In this document: positions 1 through 7,358 of the stretch, one piece after another
Layout: each line of letters opens with the position of its first letter
Numbering within the stretch: position 1 is the stretch's first letter
Source: a virus
DNA length: 64,000 bases
IMG/VR virus record: IMGVR_UViG_3300003886_000001
Span: 55,666 to 119,665 of that record
Direction: 5' to 3' (one strand)
The notes under the pieces: generated by a model
What the model was told of the DNA's origin: nothing
Database searches by the model: none
The model's input: only the letters and a program-made list of their open reading frames with translations
Translations under genes and position numbers: made by a program

Positions 1-41
1 ATAAGGAACGTCTCTACGACCCTCTCAGAGTTTGGTACATA

Positions 42-70
42 AAAGAAGCACCTTTTTAGGTGCTTTTCTT
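42..70 (-). terminator. Rho-independent terminator, probably bidirectional
   Basis: Perfect 8-bp stem AAGCACCT/AGGTGCTT around a T4 loop, flanked by A-rich and T-rich runs on both sides. It ends the minus-strand membrane-protein operon, whose last stop codon lies inside the hairpin, and it could also stop plus-strand transcripts arriving from the left. Confidence 0.8.
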
Positions 71-223
71 TACTATAATTAAGCCGATAATTGCTAATGT
101 TACGATTATTAACAGGGCCGGAAAATGGCCGGCCGTCCAAAGAGTAATGAGGACAAATCCTCCTAGAAATGTAAGTAATATCACTATTACAACCAGTGTG
201 GCAACCCATCCAAAGACATACAT
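56..223 (-). CDS. Small two-helix membrane protein (55 aa)
   Basis: Last gene of a four-gene minus-strand membrane cluster. A GGAGGA ribosome site lies just before the ATG, which directly follows the stop of the preceding gene. The protein is almost entirely hydrophobic. A first transmembrane segment covers about residues 5-27 (WVATLVVIVILLTFLGGFVL), a second about 32-50, and there is a lysine pair near the C terminus (VKKST). Such tiny phage proteins can be holin-like or membrane-modifying; no family was recognised. Its stop codon sits inside the terminator hairpin. Confidence 0.65.
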   Translation of the reverse strand: MYVFGWVATLVVIVILLTFLGGFVLITLWTAGHFPALLIIVTLAIIGLIIVKKST

Positions 224-295
224 TTATTCCTCCAAAACTATGAAAATTAGAAGAATGAAGAAGGAACCAAAGGCTACCACAAAGTCAATAATCAT
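224..295 (-). CDS. Micro membrane protein (23 aa)
   Basis: ATG overlaps the TGA of the upstream gene (ATGA), and the stop abuts the next ATG. The predicted peptide MIIDFVVAFGSFFILLIFIV plus three residues is a single membrane helix with an acidic tail. Tight coupling on both sides supports translation, but the gene is extremely short and the call rests on context only. Confidence 0.45.
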   Translation of the reverse strand: MIIDFVVAFGSFFILLIFIVLEE

Positions 296-450
296 TTCCA
301 CCTCTCTTCAACCATGACACCTATGATGATAAGTCCGAGCCCTACCACAAGCCCTCCAAGCATGGCTAACACGGAGCCTGTCAGGGCGGTAGCTATACCT
401 ATGAACACCACCACAGATACATATAGGACCGACACTATTAGTTTAACCAC
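292..450 (-). CDS. Small membrane protein, GTG start (52 aa)
   Basis: The GTG start overlaps the TAA of the upstream membrane gene (GTGGTTAA) and the stop overlaps the next ATG, so translation is probably coupled. Two hydrophobic helices (about residues 3-22 and 26-46) are joined by a short polar turn. The C-terminal tail VEERWK is charged. Function unknown; it belongs to the same membrane cluster as its neighbours. Confidence 0.6.
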   Translation of the reverse strand: MVKLIVSVLYVSVVVFIGIATALTGSVLAMLGGLVVGLGLIIIGVMVEERWK

Positions 451-709
451 TATGAGAGTCCAACACTTCTTGGATTGCTACCACTGCTGGGGGAACAAAG
501 ATTGCCAGAGAGATTCCTCCGAGGAAGAACAGGACCCAGAAGTATGAAACCCCGAAAAACAGCGGTAGGTTACCAAACCCAATGATAATTCCGGCTATAA
601 TAAGCCCTACAAACGCTATGGCTGATAGCTGTATGACATATACAGCCACTACCATTAGTTTATTTAATACGAGCTTGTTTAAGATTTCGGTCACCATTTT
701 TTCCATCAT
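443..709 (-). CDS. Membrane protein with two or three helices (88 aa)
   Basis: Good ribosome site (AAGGAG, 6 nt before ATG). An amphipathic N-terminal stretch (MMEKMVTEILNKLVLNKL) is followed by two or three transmembrane segments around residues 19-45, 48-65 and 66-82. First gene of the four-gene hydrophobic cluster that ends at the terminator near position 56. Size and topology would fit a holin, but no lysin lies beside it, so this stays unassigned. Confidence 0.7.
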   Translation of the reverse strand: MMEKMVTEILNKLVLNKLMVVAVYVIQLSAIAFVGLIIAGIIIGFGNLPLFFGVSYFWVLFFLGGISLAIFVPPAVVAIQEVLDSHSG

Positions 710-727
710 TTACTTCTCCTTATCTAA

Positions 728-1489
728 TCAGTGAGTAAACACTACTTTGGCGTCTGGTCCACGATGCAACCGCCAAGTTGAGCCATCAAATGAAGGTAAG
801 TACCCTGCAAGCCACAAGGTGCGTAGACTAGCCCATGGATTGGGTCGGCTAATCCCTTTCCAAGATGCTATACTTGGGAAGAGACTGCCTATGTAACCTG
901 TTGCGCCTATGGAATCATCTCTTATTGAATCCCCGACCGAATTCCGTACCGCACCCACCACTGAGTCACCAATTGGATACCACACCGAGTTCCATACCGA
1001 ACCCCATACCGAACTCCACATTGAGTTTCGTATTGTATGTAGCACCGATTCCCACACTGGGACCTCTGATAAATCCCACACGGTTGCCACCCAGTCTGCG
1101 AGTAGGGTGTGCAACCTGTCCTTTGGCAACTCTGGTCCATTTACAAACAGGGGATTGATAGGATGGTTAGCTTCATACAGCCAAAACTTAGCCAACCTGT
1201 TCTGCTCCTCAGCGCTGATAATGCTAACCGGTAGACACTCACTAACACGTGTTGATGTTTCATCCGCAGTAATGATGTGTTGTGGTTGTACCTCAACTTG
1301 TAGGTACTCACTTGAGCTACCCTGATACCGAACAGCATTCCAGAAGGTATGAGCTACATGTAAACCTGTTCCGCAAGTGCCTTTTTCGGGTGGGTCGGGA
1401 TTAGCGACATGTAGTGGTTTACCTATCTCCCACTGTGTTTTCTTATCGTAGTAGCTAGTCATATCAAGTGTCACAGCTTTGTAATACAC
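728..1489 (-). CDS. GLHva-type (DUF7666-like) protein with SVW repeats
   Basis: 253 aa, GTG start, with GGAG about 10 nt upstream. The N-terminal half has the layout of a phage family I know as DUF7666: YKAV near the start, then IGKPLHVANPDPPEKGTCGTG, then GLHVAHTF, an alternating strand LQVEVQP and a late PVSII strand. The family has no established function. Residues about 140-200 are a low-complexity region of 4-5-residue steps (SVW, SVG, SVR) that recalls a narrow beta-solenoid. The C terminus is Trp-rich. It overlaps the end of the upstream gene by 19 bases, so both are probably on one transcript. Confidence 0.7.
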   Translation of the reverse strand: MYYKAVTLDMTSYYDKKTQWEIGKPLHVANPDPPEKGTCGTGLHVAHTFWNAVRYQGSSSEYLQVEVQPQHIITADETSTRVSECLPVSIISAEEQNRLAKFWLYEANHPINPLFVNGPELPKDRLHTLLADWVATVWDLSEVPVWESVLHTIRNSMWSSVWGSVWNSVWYPIGDSVVGAVRNSVGDSIRDDSIGATGYIGSLFPSIASWKGISRPNPWASLRTLWLAGYLPSFDGSTWRLHRGPDAKVVFTH

Positions 1490-1815
1490 GATTTACTTCT
1501 CCTTTGTATTTCATTTTTCCATGAAAGGGCGTGAACTTCGCCGACTCCCCAAAGAACTACTACGGTATGGTTTTCAATACCATCGGTATACTCCTTCTCT
1601 ATAATCCTGTCCTCAGTAATACAGGTGGTCTCAGTTTCACCGTTTCCCCACCAGATATTGATGGGGCCTTTCCCGTATAGGTACAAACTAATACCTGTTA
1701 GTTCATTAGCGAATACCGACCATAATGAGTCCTTGTTATAGTTCTTTTCAAGCCACAATACCAACCCCTCATCCCCAGCTACTTCAAGGTCTTCCAGAGC
1801 GTCTTTAATGGTCAT
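1471..1815 (-). CDS. Hypothetical protein (114 aa), leaderless
   Basis: Soluble mixed alpha/beta protein with many Trp residues (LWSVFANEL, INIWWGNGETE). No family recognised. No ribosome site precedes the ATG. Instead a TACTATA box ends 4 bases before it and a TTCTTAG box lies 12 bp further upstream, so the mRNA probably starts at or next to the ATG. The last codons overlap the next gene. Confidence 0.65.
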   Translation of the reverse strand: MTIKDALEDLEVAGDEGLVLWLEKNYNKDSLWSVFANELTGISLYLYGKGPINIWWGNGETETTCITEDRIIEKEYTDGIENHTVVVLWGVGEVHALSWKNEIQRRSKSCITKL

Positions 1816-1819
1816 GACC

Positions 1820-1845
1820 TATAGTAACAAAGTCATATCTAAGAA
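1820..1845 (-). promoter_or_regulatory. TTCTCAT-class promoter (variant), leaderless output
   Basis: Read on the minus strand: TTCTTAG, 12-bp spacer, TACTATA, GGTC, ATG. Same geometry as about 20 other sites in the window; the upstream box differs from TTCTCAT at two positions. It drives the 114-aa gene starting at 1815. Confidence 0.65.
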
Positions 1846-2018
1846 GTATGATAGAAGAGGACAATTCCCGCTATGGCTATAAGGATGGTAAGGATAGCTG
1901 CCTCCCCCAGGATTAAGAAGGAGGAATTAATCGCCGACAAAACGAGCAACACCACAATAGCGATAAATAAAACAGCTGAAATACCAAGGGCTAGTAGCTT
2001 AATTAGGTCGACTAACAT
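1839..2018 (-). CDS. Small membrane protein (59 aa)
   Basis: ATG preceded by GTGGAGGAAC. Two hydrophobic helices, about residues 5-29 and 36-55, connected by NSSF. The stop codon overlaps the upstream box of the next promoter. Likely a separate transcript from the TTCTCAT-class promoter just upstream. Function unknown. Confidence 0.65.
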   Translation of the reverse strand: MLVDLIKLLALGISAVLFIAIVVLLVLSAINSSFLILGEAAILTILIAIAGIVLFYHTS

Positions 2019-2035
2019 ACTGTTCCTCCACTTTC

Positions 2036-2061
2036 TATTATATTACCATCATACATGAGAA
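2036..2061 (-). promoter_or_regulatory. TTCTCAT-class promoter
   Basis: Minus strand: TTCTCAT, 12-bp spacer, TATAATA, then a short leader with GGAGGA and the ATG at 2018. It lies back to back with the plus-strand promoter at 2078; the intervening sequence is a partial palindrome (GAGAAnnnGAGTTCTC) that places boxes on both strands. Confidence 0.75.
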
Positions 2062-2077
2062 ACATGAGTTCTCATAC

Positions 2078-2103
2078 TTCTCATTAAAGTATGGGGTATC
2101 CTT
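2078..2103 (+). promoter_or_regulatory. TTCTCAT-class promoter, plus strand
   Basis: ATACTTCTCAT, 12-bp spacer, TATCCTT. It would start a transcript near 2110 with a leader of about 120 nt in front of the metallopeptidase-like gene at 2232, unlike the leaderless genes served by most sister promoters. Confidence 0.65.
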
Positions 2104-2231
2104 GTTTTGTAAGTAGGGAGGTTAATGTAACGCTTCCCGGAGGTATGGGAGGCACCCCGTTAGAAGCCTCCTCCCCTGAGGTGTCTCCCTAGGATAGGGC
2201 ACCTCGGGGATTCCTTTAGGAGGAGAGATTT
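2104..2231 (+). promoter_or_regulatory. Structured 5' leader
   Basis: Two predicted hairpins: GGAGGC (2148-2153) with GCCTCC (2166-2171), and CCCC-T-GAGGTG (2173-2183) with CACCTCGGGG (2200-2209). The second is long and stable and ends about 9 nt before the ribosome site TAGGAGGAGA. An internal mini-ORF of 15 codons begins at the ATG at 2145. No riboswitch class was recognised. The arrangement could modulate access to the ribosome site. Confidence 0.5.
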
Positions 2232-2531
2232 ATGCCTTGGATAATAAAAGTACCGTTTCTTGTCCCTACGTGGGCTGCTGCCCAGACTTGGGGACCAATT
2301 ATTTTGGTAAATAATAGGTATGCACTTACCACTAAAACCTTAGCACATGAATTGAGACACTATGTCCAGAGCATGTGGTTTGGTTTTATCCTGTGGCCCG
2401 CAGCTTACCTAGTTGCCTGGGCTATCGGGGGGTTTTCTTATCGCAATAATTGGTTCGAGAAGGATGCTAGAAACCATTCTGTTGACCCCCGTTATGTTAA
2501 GTGGGCTCAAAACACCAAATATCCTGTATGA
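2232..2531 (+). CDS. Small membrane-associated HExxH metallopeptidase-like protein
   Basis: 99 aa with strong Shine-Dalgarno AGGAGGAGA. Residues about 35-45 contain AHELRHYVQ, a zinc-type HExxH motif in a helix. A hydrophobic segment follows (about 50-66, FILWPAAYLVAWAIGG), then NNWFEKDAR, whose Glu could be the third metal ligand as in gluzincin-like folds. Many phages and bacteria carry similar proteins with HELRH followed by a membrane helix, without known substrates. It is the only plus-strand gene in this part and its tail overlaps the convergent 3D-domain gene by 25 bases. Confidence 0.7.
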   Translation: MPWIIKVPFLVPTWAAAQTWGPIILVNNRYALTTKTLAHELRHYVQSMWFGFILWPAAYLVAWAIGGFSYRNNWFEKDARNHSVDPRYVKWAQNTKYPV

Positions 2532-2953
2532 ACACCAAACTTAAATGCCTTTGTAGTGCCTTTGAGTAGGATGTCCACTGCCTTTGTGTAGCGTGGGTTC
2601 ATGGTGTCCCATACAATACCCTTCATCAGGAGCTTGCCGTTGTTATCATATACGGCAACTTTTATTCCGCATAGTTTCTTCCCGTTTCTAAAGAACAAGT
2701 CCTGGCTTAATGCTACTTGATGGGGAAGATTCGGCCCGCAACTAGCGATACTGGGGCTGGAGTCAGTCTGGTTTTCCACGGGATTATATGCCGTGATACG
2801 CCTAAGCCTGATAATAGGGGGTAATTGTGCGGTAGGGTGGACGATGAGGCTTTTGGCTAAGGTAACATCAACTCCCATGGGGGGTATTTGTCTAGACCAT
2901 AGCAGAGTAGTAAGGCCTAGCATGATTACCAGTAGTGCAGCCATTCTAAGCAT
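2507..2953 (-). CDS. 3D-domain (RlpA/MltA-like) cell-wall protein
   Basis: 148 aa. An N-terminal membrane anchor or signal (residues 3-20, MAALLVIMLGLTTLLW) is followed by an exported domain. It has the marks of the 3D double-psi beta-barrel: ITAYNPVENQT, SIASCG, a GKKLCGIKVAVYD strand and WDTMNPRYTKAVDIL with spaced aspartates. Two Cys could form a disulphide. Related domains (MltA, YabE, RlpA) cut or bind peptidoglycan glycan strands, so this may help in host lysis or entry. Start chosen at the ATG that opens the anchor. Confidence 0.75.
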   Translation of the reverse strand: MLRMAALLVIMLGLTTLLWSRQIPPMGVDVTLAKSLIVHPTAQLPPIIRLRRITAYNPVENQTDSSPSIASCGPNLPHQVALSQDLFFRNGKKLCGIKVAVYDNNGKLLMKGIVWDTMNPRYTKAVDILLKGTTKAFKFGVHTGYLVF

Positions 2954-3158
2954 GCCTAATCATCTCCGGAGAGTAACTGAGCCCGGCTAATTTGACTCCC
3001 TCTTGCTCAATCTCTTTTGTGGGGCCATGATGTTCCTGTAGGAATCCCATAACATTGTTAGGACGACACGCGGCTAGTGCCTCTTCAACCGTTTCGAAGT
3101 CCCCTAAGAATGTAGCATGAGTACCAGCTATTACCCTAACCTTGATGCTGGTACCCAT
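2946..3158 (-). CDS. Hypothetical protein (70 aa)
   Basis: Start placed at MGTSIKV because AAGGAG lies 5 nt before it; an in-frame GTG upstream (3212) lacks a ribosome site. Compact alpha/beta protein: strand IKVRVIAGTHATFLGDF, helix TVEEALAACR, second half with GLSYSPEMIRHA. Overlaps the start of the 3D-domain gene. Function unknown. Confidence 0.6.
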   Translation of the reverse strand: MGTSIKVRVIAGTHATFLGDFETVEEALAACRPNNVMGFLQEHHGPTKEIEQEGVKLAGLSYSPEMIRHA

Positions 3159-3204
3159 GACTTCTCCTTCAAGACTCAGTTCCTGCAAGAGGAAGGGGGA
3201 AACC

Positions 3205-3567
3205 TCAACCACTCCACCCTACCTTTACGAGGTTAGCTACGGGCTGCGGAAGAATTTCTCCGAAGTAGTTCACGTGAGCCTTTTCTCCTTCAACGTCGAC
3301 CACCTGTACGGGAGTAGCGTACTGGATGGCATGTGCCCGGTTCTTGTAGACGTCAAGCGGGCGAACTACCGTGTCACCGGCGACAATAGGGCCATCAACT
3401 GCGACCAGCACCTTTTCCTTTTCCTTCCGGGGACGACCTACCGGACGCTTGGGGGCGTTTCGGCAAGTTGGGCACTTCAGCGGAGGCCGGCCACGACCAA
3501 GCTGTACATGCTCAAATTCGGAACCACATTCGGTACAAACCTTGGTAACTGCCTTAGTGTTTTCCAT
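3205..3567 (-). CDS. Zinc-ribbon plus AT-hook DNA-binding protein
   Basis: 120 aa. N-terminal CxxC pairs (CTECGS at about 11-16 and CPTC at about 33-36) form a zinc ribbon and are followed by an AT-hook-like RPVGRPRKEK. The C-terminal half (about 55-120) looks like a small beta-barrel. Typical of phage DNA-binding or transcription-modulating proteins. Leaderless: a TAATATA box sits just upstream of the ATG, with TTCTCAT 12 bp behind it. Candidate regulator, but no specific role can be shown. Confidence 0.7.
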   Translation of the reverse strand: MENTKAVTKVCTECGSEFEHVQLGRGRPPLKCPTCRNAPKRPVGRPRKEKEKVLVAVDGPIVAGDTVVRPLDVYKNRAHAIQYATPVQVVDVEGEKAHVNYFGEILPQPVANLVKVGWSG

Positions 3568-3572
3568 GTCTT

Positions 3573-3598
3573 TATATTACCTCGTCTCTTTATGAGAA
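3573..3598 (-). promoter_or_regulatory. TTCTCAT-class promoter, leaderless output
   Basis: Minus strand: CCTTCTCAT, 12-bp spacer, TAATATA, then 5 bases to the ATG of the zinc-ribbon gene. It lies over the 3' end of the neighbouring 68-aa gene. Confidence 0.8.
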
Positions 3599-3783
3599 GG
3601 ATGACCAAATATGGTCAAAACCTTGTCAAACTGGCAATGCTCCTCCATTTCCTTTACCTCTAGTCTAGTAGGGCTTTCATAGATGGCTAATTGCTTGCCC
3701 GGCCGGGAAGGGACCAGGTAAATCACAAAGTCCCATTCTGGGTCAGATACTTTAGTAACAAGTTGTGGTTGTCCGTATGTCAT
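3577..3783 (-). CDS. Hypothetical protein (68 aa)
   Basis: ATG overlaps the stop of the SNF2 helicase gene (ATGA), so it is probably co-translated with it. It contains a central strand DFVIYLVPSRPGKQLAIYES. The IYLV core loosely resembles the YLV strand of the small protein family at 19.8-23 kb, but the match is too short to call homology. Function unknown. Confidence 0.6.
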   Translation of the reverse strand: MTYGQPQLVTKVSDPEWDFVIYLVPSRPGKQLAIYESPTRLEVKEMEEHCQFDKVLTIFGHPSHKETR

Positions 3784-5687
3784 TCTTCCAACTGCCTTCG
3801 GTATTTGTGGACAAGGTGCTGTCCTATGATTGCCTGCTTAGAAGTCAAAAACGGGGCTTCGGCCAAAGAATGTCCAATGTTAGAGTCTACCATACTAAAT
3901 CCCATCCCATTCCTTTCGGTAGCCCTGTCAGAATCTAACAGCGCTAGCTGCTGTAGCTTAGCGTGAATGATGCTAATTTCGTCCTCCTCCATGTACTCTG
4001 CGGTTTCTTCTATCTCTCGATAGGTGGGGTAATCGTCGTCATTAAGCTGATATTCGGCATCAAGCGCCTTATCAATAACCCTTTGTTTCCCGATAACGGT
4101 CTGGGCCATAAGGGCATCGAGACTGCCTTCCAATACCAAGTGCTGTACCAAGACGGCATCATCTTGTCCAATACGGTGGCACCTGTCTTCTGCCTGGCTA
4201 ATGTTTCCAGGCACCCAGTCTAACTCTGCAAACACTACGTGGGAGGCTGCCGTTAGCGTAATTCCTACCCCGGCCGCCTGTATGTTCCCGAGGAAGTATT
4301 GCACGCTAGGGTCATTCTGGAACCTGCTTACGGCAATTTCCCGGTCTTCCATCTTAGTGTCTCCGGTCAAGACAACGGCTGCCTCTCCCAGGTCTTCTTT
4401 AAGGGCGTAGATGACATCTTTATGGTGGGCGAACACAACCACCTTATGGTCGATATTGTGGAGATGTTCCAACACGTACGGTATTTTAGCTACCGCCGTA
4501 TCATGACGAAGCGCGGATAACTCACTAAAGTATACCGCAAAGTCGTGCCGGAGTTCAGAAACCGCATGGGCATATTCCTCAGGACTGCCCGCTTTAGCCA
4601 ACTCCACGTTAGCCTTCAAGGTCTCTTGCTTTTCCCACGCCTCTGCTTCTGCCTTTACCAGATAGCGTGCATCACCTTCGGGTGGAATTTCAATAATCTG
4701 TCGCCGCTTTGCTGGCAATTCTGTTAGTACGTCTTCCTTTAAACGCCTAATCATTAAACTACTCCGCAGCCGGTCCTGCAATTCTTCAAGGTTGCTTGAC
4801 CCATTAAAGTCCCAACCGTAACCATTATTTGTAGCGCCGCAGTAGCGCTGGGCGTAGGTCCAGTAGGAAGGCCATTCCTTGGAGTCCAGGGAATGGAGTA
4901 CCGGATATAGTTCAATAGGGCGATTAGTAATTGGCGTCCCTGTCAGGTAAATGCGTTTGTTGGCTTGAATGCCATTAATGGCAGCTTTACCTGTCTTTGT
5001 TTTTTTGGCCCCAAAGATGTACTTTGTCCGTTGGGCAGTCTGGTGCTTGAGGTAATGCACCTCATCAATAATGAGGATATCCCACACCTGACTAGTTAGG
5101 ACCTCGTGGTGTTTTCTAACCACGTCGTAGTTAATAATGACTATGTCCACATTCTCGGGATACTTACTGCGGTTGACAACACCGATTGTGTAAGGGAGAA
5201 CGAGCCACTTTTCTAGTTCTTTACGCCAATTGAGACGCAAAGAGGCTGGACAGATAATCAGAACTTTCTGCTTTTCAGAGGAATTAATAACCCCTATAGT
5301 TTCAATGGTTTTGCCCAGCCCCATTTCATCGCCCAACAAGGTACCGGTCTTATTTAATGCAAATGCAATCCCGGCCTTTTGGTAAGGTAGGTATTCCAGG
5401 CCTTTCGGAGAGTCTACCGAAAGGTTAGCATCAGTAGCGCGAGAAAGCTCTCGATTAGCCTCTCGTTGCTCTAAAACTTCCGTCGGAACCTTCCCCCAGT
5501 GGCAGATGGTCCATTCCCCGTCATTCTCGCGAACAACAGAATAGCCATCCTTTTTCAGATTAGCCTTGTCTTTCTTCCACAAGGCCCAGAACTCTTGCGT
5601 TGTATGGGCTTTGCGAAGAATACGTTCCCCATATTTAGTGCGGACAGTTCTGGGCTCGGTCCAGTTAAGTTGGTCTAGAACTTCCAT
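3780..5687 (-). CDS. SNF2-family DNA helicase/translocase
   Basis: 635 aa. ATPase core: Walker A GDEMGLGKT at about 119-127, motif Ia ICPASLRLNW, DEVH box at 208-211, motif III YLTGTPITNRP. The second RecA-like domain has VVFAHHKDV, motif V GITLTAASHVVF and motif VI with EDRCHRIGQ at about 505-515. N-terminal 95 residues and C-terminal 80 residues are extra. Overall like SMARCAL1/HARP-type phage helicases, which remodel forks or branched DNA using ATP; a role in replication or recombination is likely. The upstream region has only a degenerate CTCTCAT box (5710-5716), and a ribosome site is not evident. Confidence 0.9.
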   Translation of the reverse strand: MEVLDQLNWTEPRTVRTKYGERILRKAHTTQEFWALWKKDKANLKKDGYSVVRENDGEWTICHWGKVPTEVLEQREANRELSRATDANLSVDSPKGLEYLPYQKAGIAFALNKTGTLLGDEMGLGKTIETIGVINSSEKQKVLIICPASLRLNWRKELEKWLVLPYTIGVVNRSKYPENVDIVIINYDVVRKHHEVLTSQVWDILIIDEVHYLKHQTAQRTKYIFGAKKTKTGKAAINGIQANKRIYLTGTPITNRPIELYPVLHSLDSKEWPSYWTYAQRYCGATNNGYGWDFNGSSNLEELQDRLRSSLMIRRLKEDVLTELPAKRRQIIEIPPEGDARYLVKAEAEAWEKQETLKANVELAKAGSPEEYAHAVSELRHDFAVYFSELSALRHDTAVAKIPYVLEHLHNIDHKVVVFAHHKDVIYALKEDLGEAAVVLTGDTKMEDREIAVSRFQNDPSVQYFLGNIQAAGVGITLTAASHVVFAELDWVPGNISQAEDRCHRIGQDDAVLVQHLVLEGSLDALMAQTVIGKQRVIDKALDAEYQLNDDDYPTYREIEETAEYMEEDEISIIHAKLQQLALLDSDRATERNGMGFSMVDSNIGHSLAEAPFLTSKQAIIGQHLVHKYRRQLEE

Positions 5688-5727
5688 ATCTAAATCCTAG
5701 CATAACTACATGAGAGCCTCCTGAGGA

Positions 5728-5997
5728 TTAATCTTTAACCTTCTCTAGGGTAACCATATTAAAACTTACTGCAAATCTTTCTAGGTATACCTCGGTCCTC
5801 AGAGGGTACACTTCTACCCTTCGTACCAGGTACCGTTTCTCCTTAACCAGTAACGTCCTTACCTGGTTGCGGTCAGAATCCGAGCCAGCTTCAAAAAATG
5901 GAATAACAATGTCCCCAGGTTGTAAAGGATAGGTAGGGTCATCAAAGACGACCTTACCATTTGGTAAAACATCAGGCTTAGTAAAGTTTTGTGTCAT
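5728..5997 (-). CDS. Hypothetical protein (89 aa)
   Basis: ATG preceded by GGGGGGAAAG. Start overlaps the end of the upstream PFAQ-family gene. N-terminal part QPGDIVIPFFEAG suggests a small beta-barrel (SH3- or KOW-like), followed by two charged strands. No family recognised. Confidence 0.6.
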   Translation of the reverse strand: MTQNFTKPDVLPNGKVVFDDPTYPLQPGDIVIPFFEAGSDSDRNQVRTLLVKEKRYLVRRVEVYPLRTEVYLERFAVSFNMVTLEKVKD

Positions 5998-6467
5998 CTT
6001 TCCCCCCGTATATAGCGGACTTCAAAGGGATATTCCAGATAGTTAGCCAAAGACATTTCATGCTCGGGCTGAGAGTCCTCAAGATGTAGTTGTACAACTT
6101 CCTCCATTTCCGTATATAGCTCCTCTAAGGTTGCAGCGGTGACAGCTGCCTGCCAACGCAACGCTCCTGCCGACCAATTATGCTCTAGTTGTACTGTTGC
6201 AAAAGGATAGTAACCTAGGCACAGGTCGTGGATATTATTGTATGCTAGTGCCGCGCCTGTATCTTCGACGTCGTCGTGATGGAAGTGGTTAATAAGTATT
6301 TGAGCTGGGCGTTGTATCTCGTTGAGGATTGTCTCCATAGACACGCCCTCTGCAATATCCCACCACAAAACAAGTCTAGCATGGGGAGAGTCTTCGTCTC
6401 CGCTAACTAGATAACTATCTTTTACGTGGAGGCCGATTCTCTTAGGACCGCCCATTATCAATTCCAT
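5994..6467 (-). CDS. PFAQ-family protein fused to a HicB-like domain
   Basis: 157 aa. Residues 1-90 are a divergent PFAQ-family unit: LVLWWDIAEG, then ILNEIQRPAQILIN and a terminal NNIHDLCLG. Residues about 95-140 (ATVQLEHNW ... TAATLEELYTEMEEVVQLH) have the strand-strand-helix pattern of HicB/UPF0150 domains, seen again as a separate gene at 12632. Ribosome site AAAGGAC. Role unknown; it may be a regulator or inhibitor of a partner protein. Alternative reading: the C-terminal part is simply an elaborated helix pair. Confidence 0.6.
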   Translation of the reverse strand: MELIMGGPKRIGLHVKDSYLVSGDEDSPHARLVLWWDIAEGVSMETILNEIQRPAQILINHFHHDDVEDTGAALAYNNIHDLCLGYYPFATVQLEHNWSAGALRWQAAVTAATLEELYTEMEEVVQLHLEDSQPEHEMSLANYLEYPFEVRYIRGER

Positions 6468-6469
6468 TT

Positions 6470-6802
6470 TTAAGTCCTTTCTACATAATTTGAGATACGC
6501 TTTTCAGCGCCGGCGGCATTACCAACTAATGCTCTAATAAACCCCCATCTACTTCCACGTGGATAAGGTGGTGCCATAATGTACTCATTAAGAATTATTT
6601 GAGCATCCACTACCAGCTTTGGGAGTAGTGACTCAGCGTATTCCGGGGTACGTGAGGGAATAAACCACCACCTAAACACAGCACCATAAAATACTTCTAC
6701 ATCAGATACTTTAGAGTTAATAGCTAATACTCCAGTATCAAGATGCAAGGCAATATAGGATGCCTTAAGTATAGGGTGATATTCTACTTTAACAGTCTTC
6801 AT
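6470..6802 (-). CDS. PFAQ-family protein
   Basis: 110 aa, divergent member: N-terminal MKTVKVEY, strand YIALHLDTGVLAIN, Trp pair FRWWFIP, helix LLPKLVVDAQIILNEY (PFAQ position changed to VDAQ) and a C-terminal helix ending RISNYVE instead of I-x-x-LC. The start codon overlaps the last codons of the upstream paralog. Confidence 0.65.
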   Translation of the reverse strand: MKTVKVEYHPILKASYIALHLDTGVLAINSKVSDVEVFYGAVFRWWFIPSRTPEYAESLLPKLVVDAQIILNEYIMAPPYPRGSRWGFIRALVGNAAGAEKRISNYVERT

Positions 6803-7358
6803 GGTCTGGTTTTTCTCGGGCTAGATTCCGGCAATCAAATAAATATTCCTTTAGGTCTAAAAGGACCGTTATTAAATCATCCTCTTCATAGGATGCATTC
6901 AATATAGGAGCCCTAGGGTTATCCTCTAAATAATGACTCATGTCTTCCAATTGTCCGTCTGTTGTATAACTATACACAGAGTCAATAATTCTCCCATCAT
7001 CCCAATCGGCGGCCTCTACATAACGTACTGGTTTATGTTCCTCTGTACGCGTCTTGCAGGCTGTAGCTATTCTTGCGTGGGCTTCTAATGCAGAACCACC
7101 CGAATCCAAGGCAATCTGAGCATCTCCCGCAATATTTCCCAGCAAACTATCAGCGGCAATCGGGGTTAATACCCCTATAGGCCAGACTAGTGACTTCGTT
7201 CGTAGTCCCTCCGACCTCTGTATTGATAAGCTACCGGCACCCCAATCTAACACTACCTCGCAAGGATGGGGCTTATTAGTAGGAAAGTCATACCATAATG
7301 AGTTCTTGAGTCGTGCGGAATCAAGAGCAGTGGGGATGATGTTAATAATTCTCCTCAT
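6789..7358 (-). CDS. PFAQ-family protein with C-terminal extension
   Basis: 189 aa from the ATG at 7358, chosen because it overlaps the upstream stop (ATGA). PFAQ-family core at about 20-105: EVVLDWGAGSLSI, LVWPIGVL, LLGNIAGDAQIALDSG, and HARIATACKT. An extra 85 residues (VRYVEAADWDDGRIIDSVYS, then YEEDDLITVLLDLKEYLFD) resemble the extensions of the 12.1 and 12.8 kb paralogs in position and helical character. Function unknown. Confidence 0.65.
   Translation of the reverse strand: MRRIINIIPTALDSARLKNSLWYDFPTNKPHPCEVVLDWGAGSLSIQRSEGLRTKSLVWPIGVLTPIAADSLLGNIAGDAQIALDSGGSALEAHARIATACKTRTEEHKPVRYVEAADWDDGRIIDSVYSYTTDGQLEDMSHYLEDNPRAPILNASYEEDDLITVLLDLKEYLFDCRNLAREKPDHEDC

Noticed and set aside
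60-547. Two plus-strand open frames at the left edge
   Set aside because: They are antisense to four minus-strand membrane genes that have overlaps, ribosome sites and hydrophobic patterns; the plus-strand products are Thr/Pro-rich without structure.
728-1489. Diversity-generating retroelement variable region in the SVW repeats
   Set aside because: No reverse transcriptase gene and no second template copy in the window.
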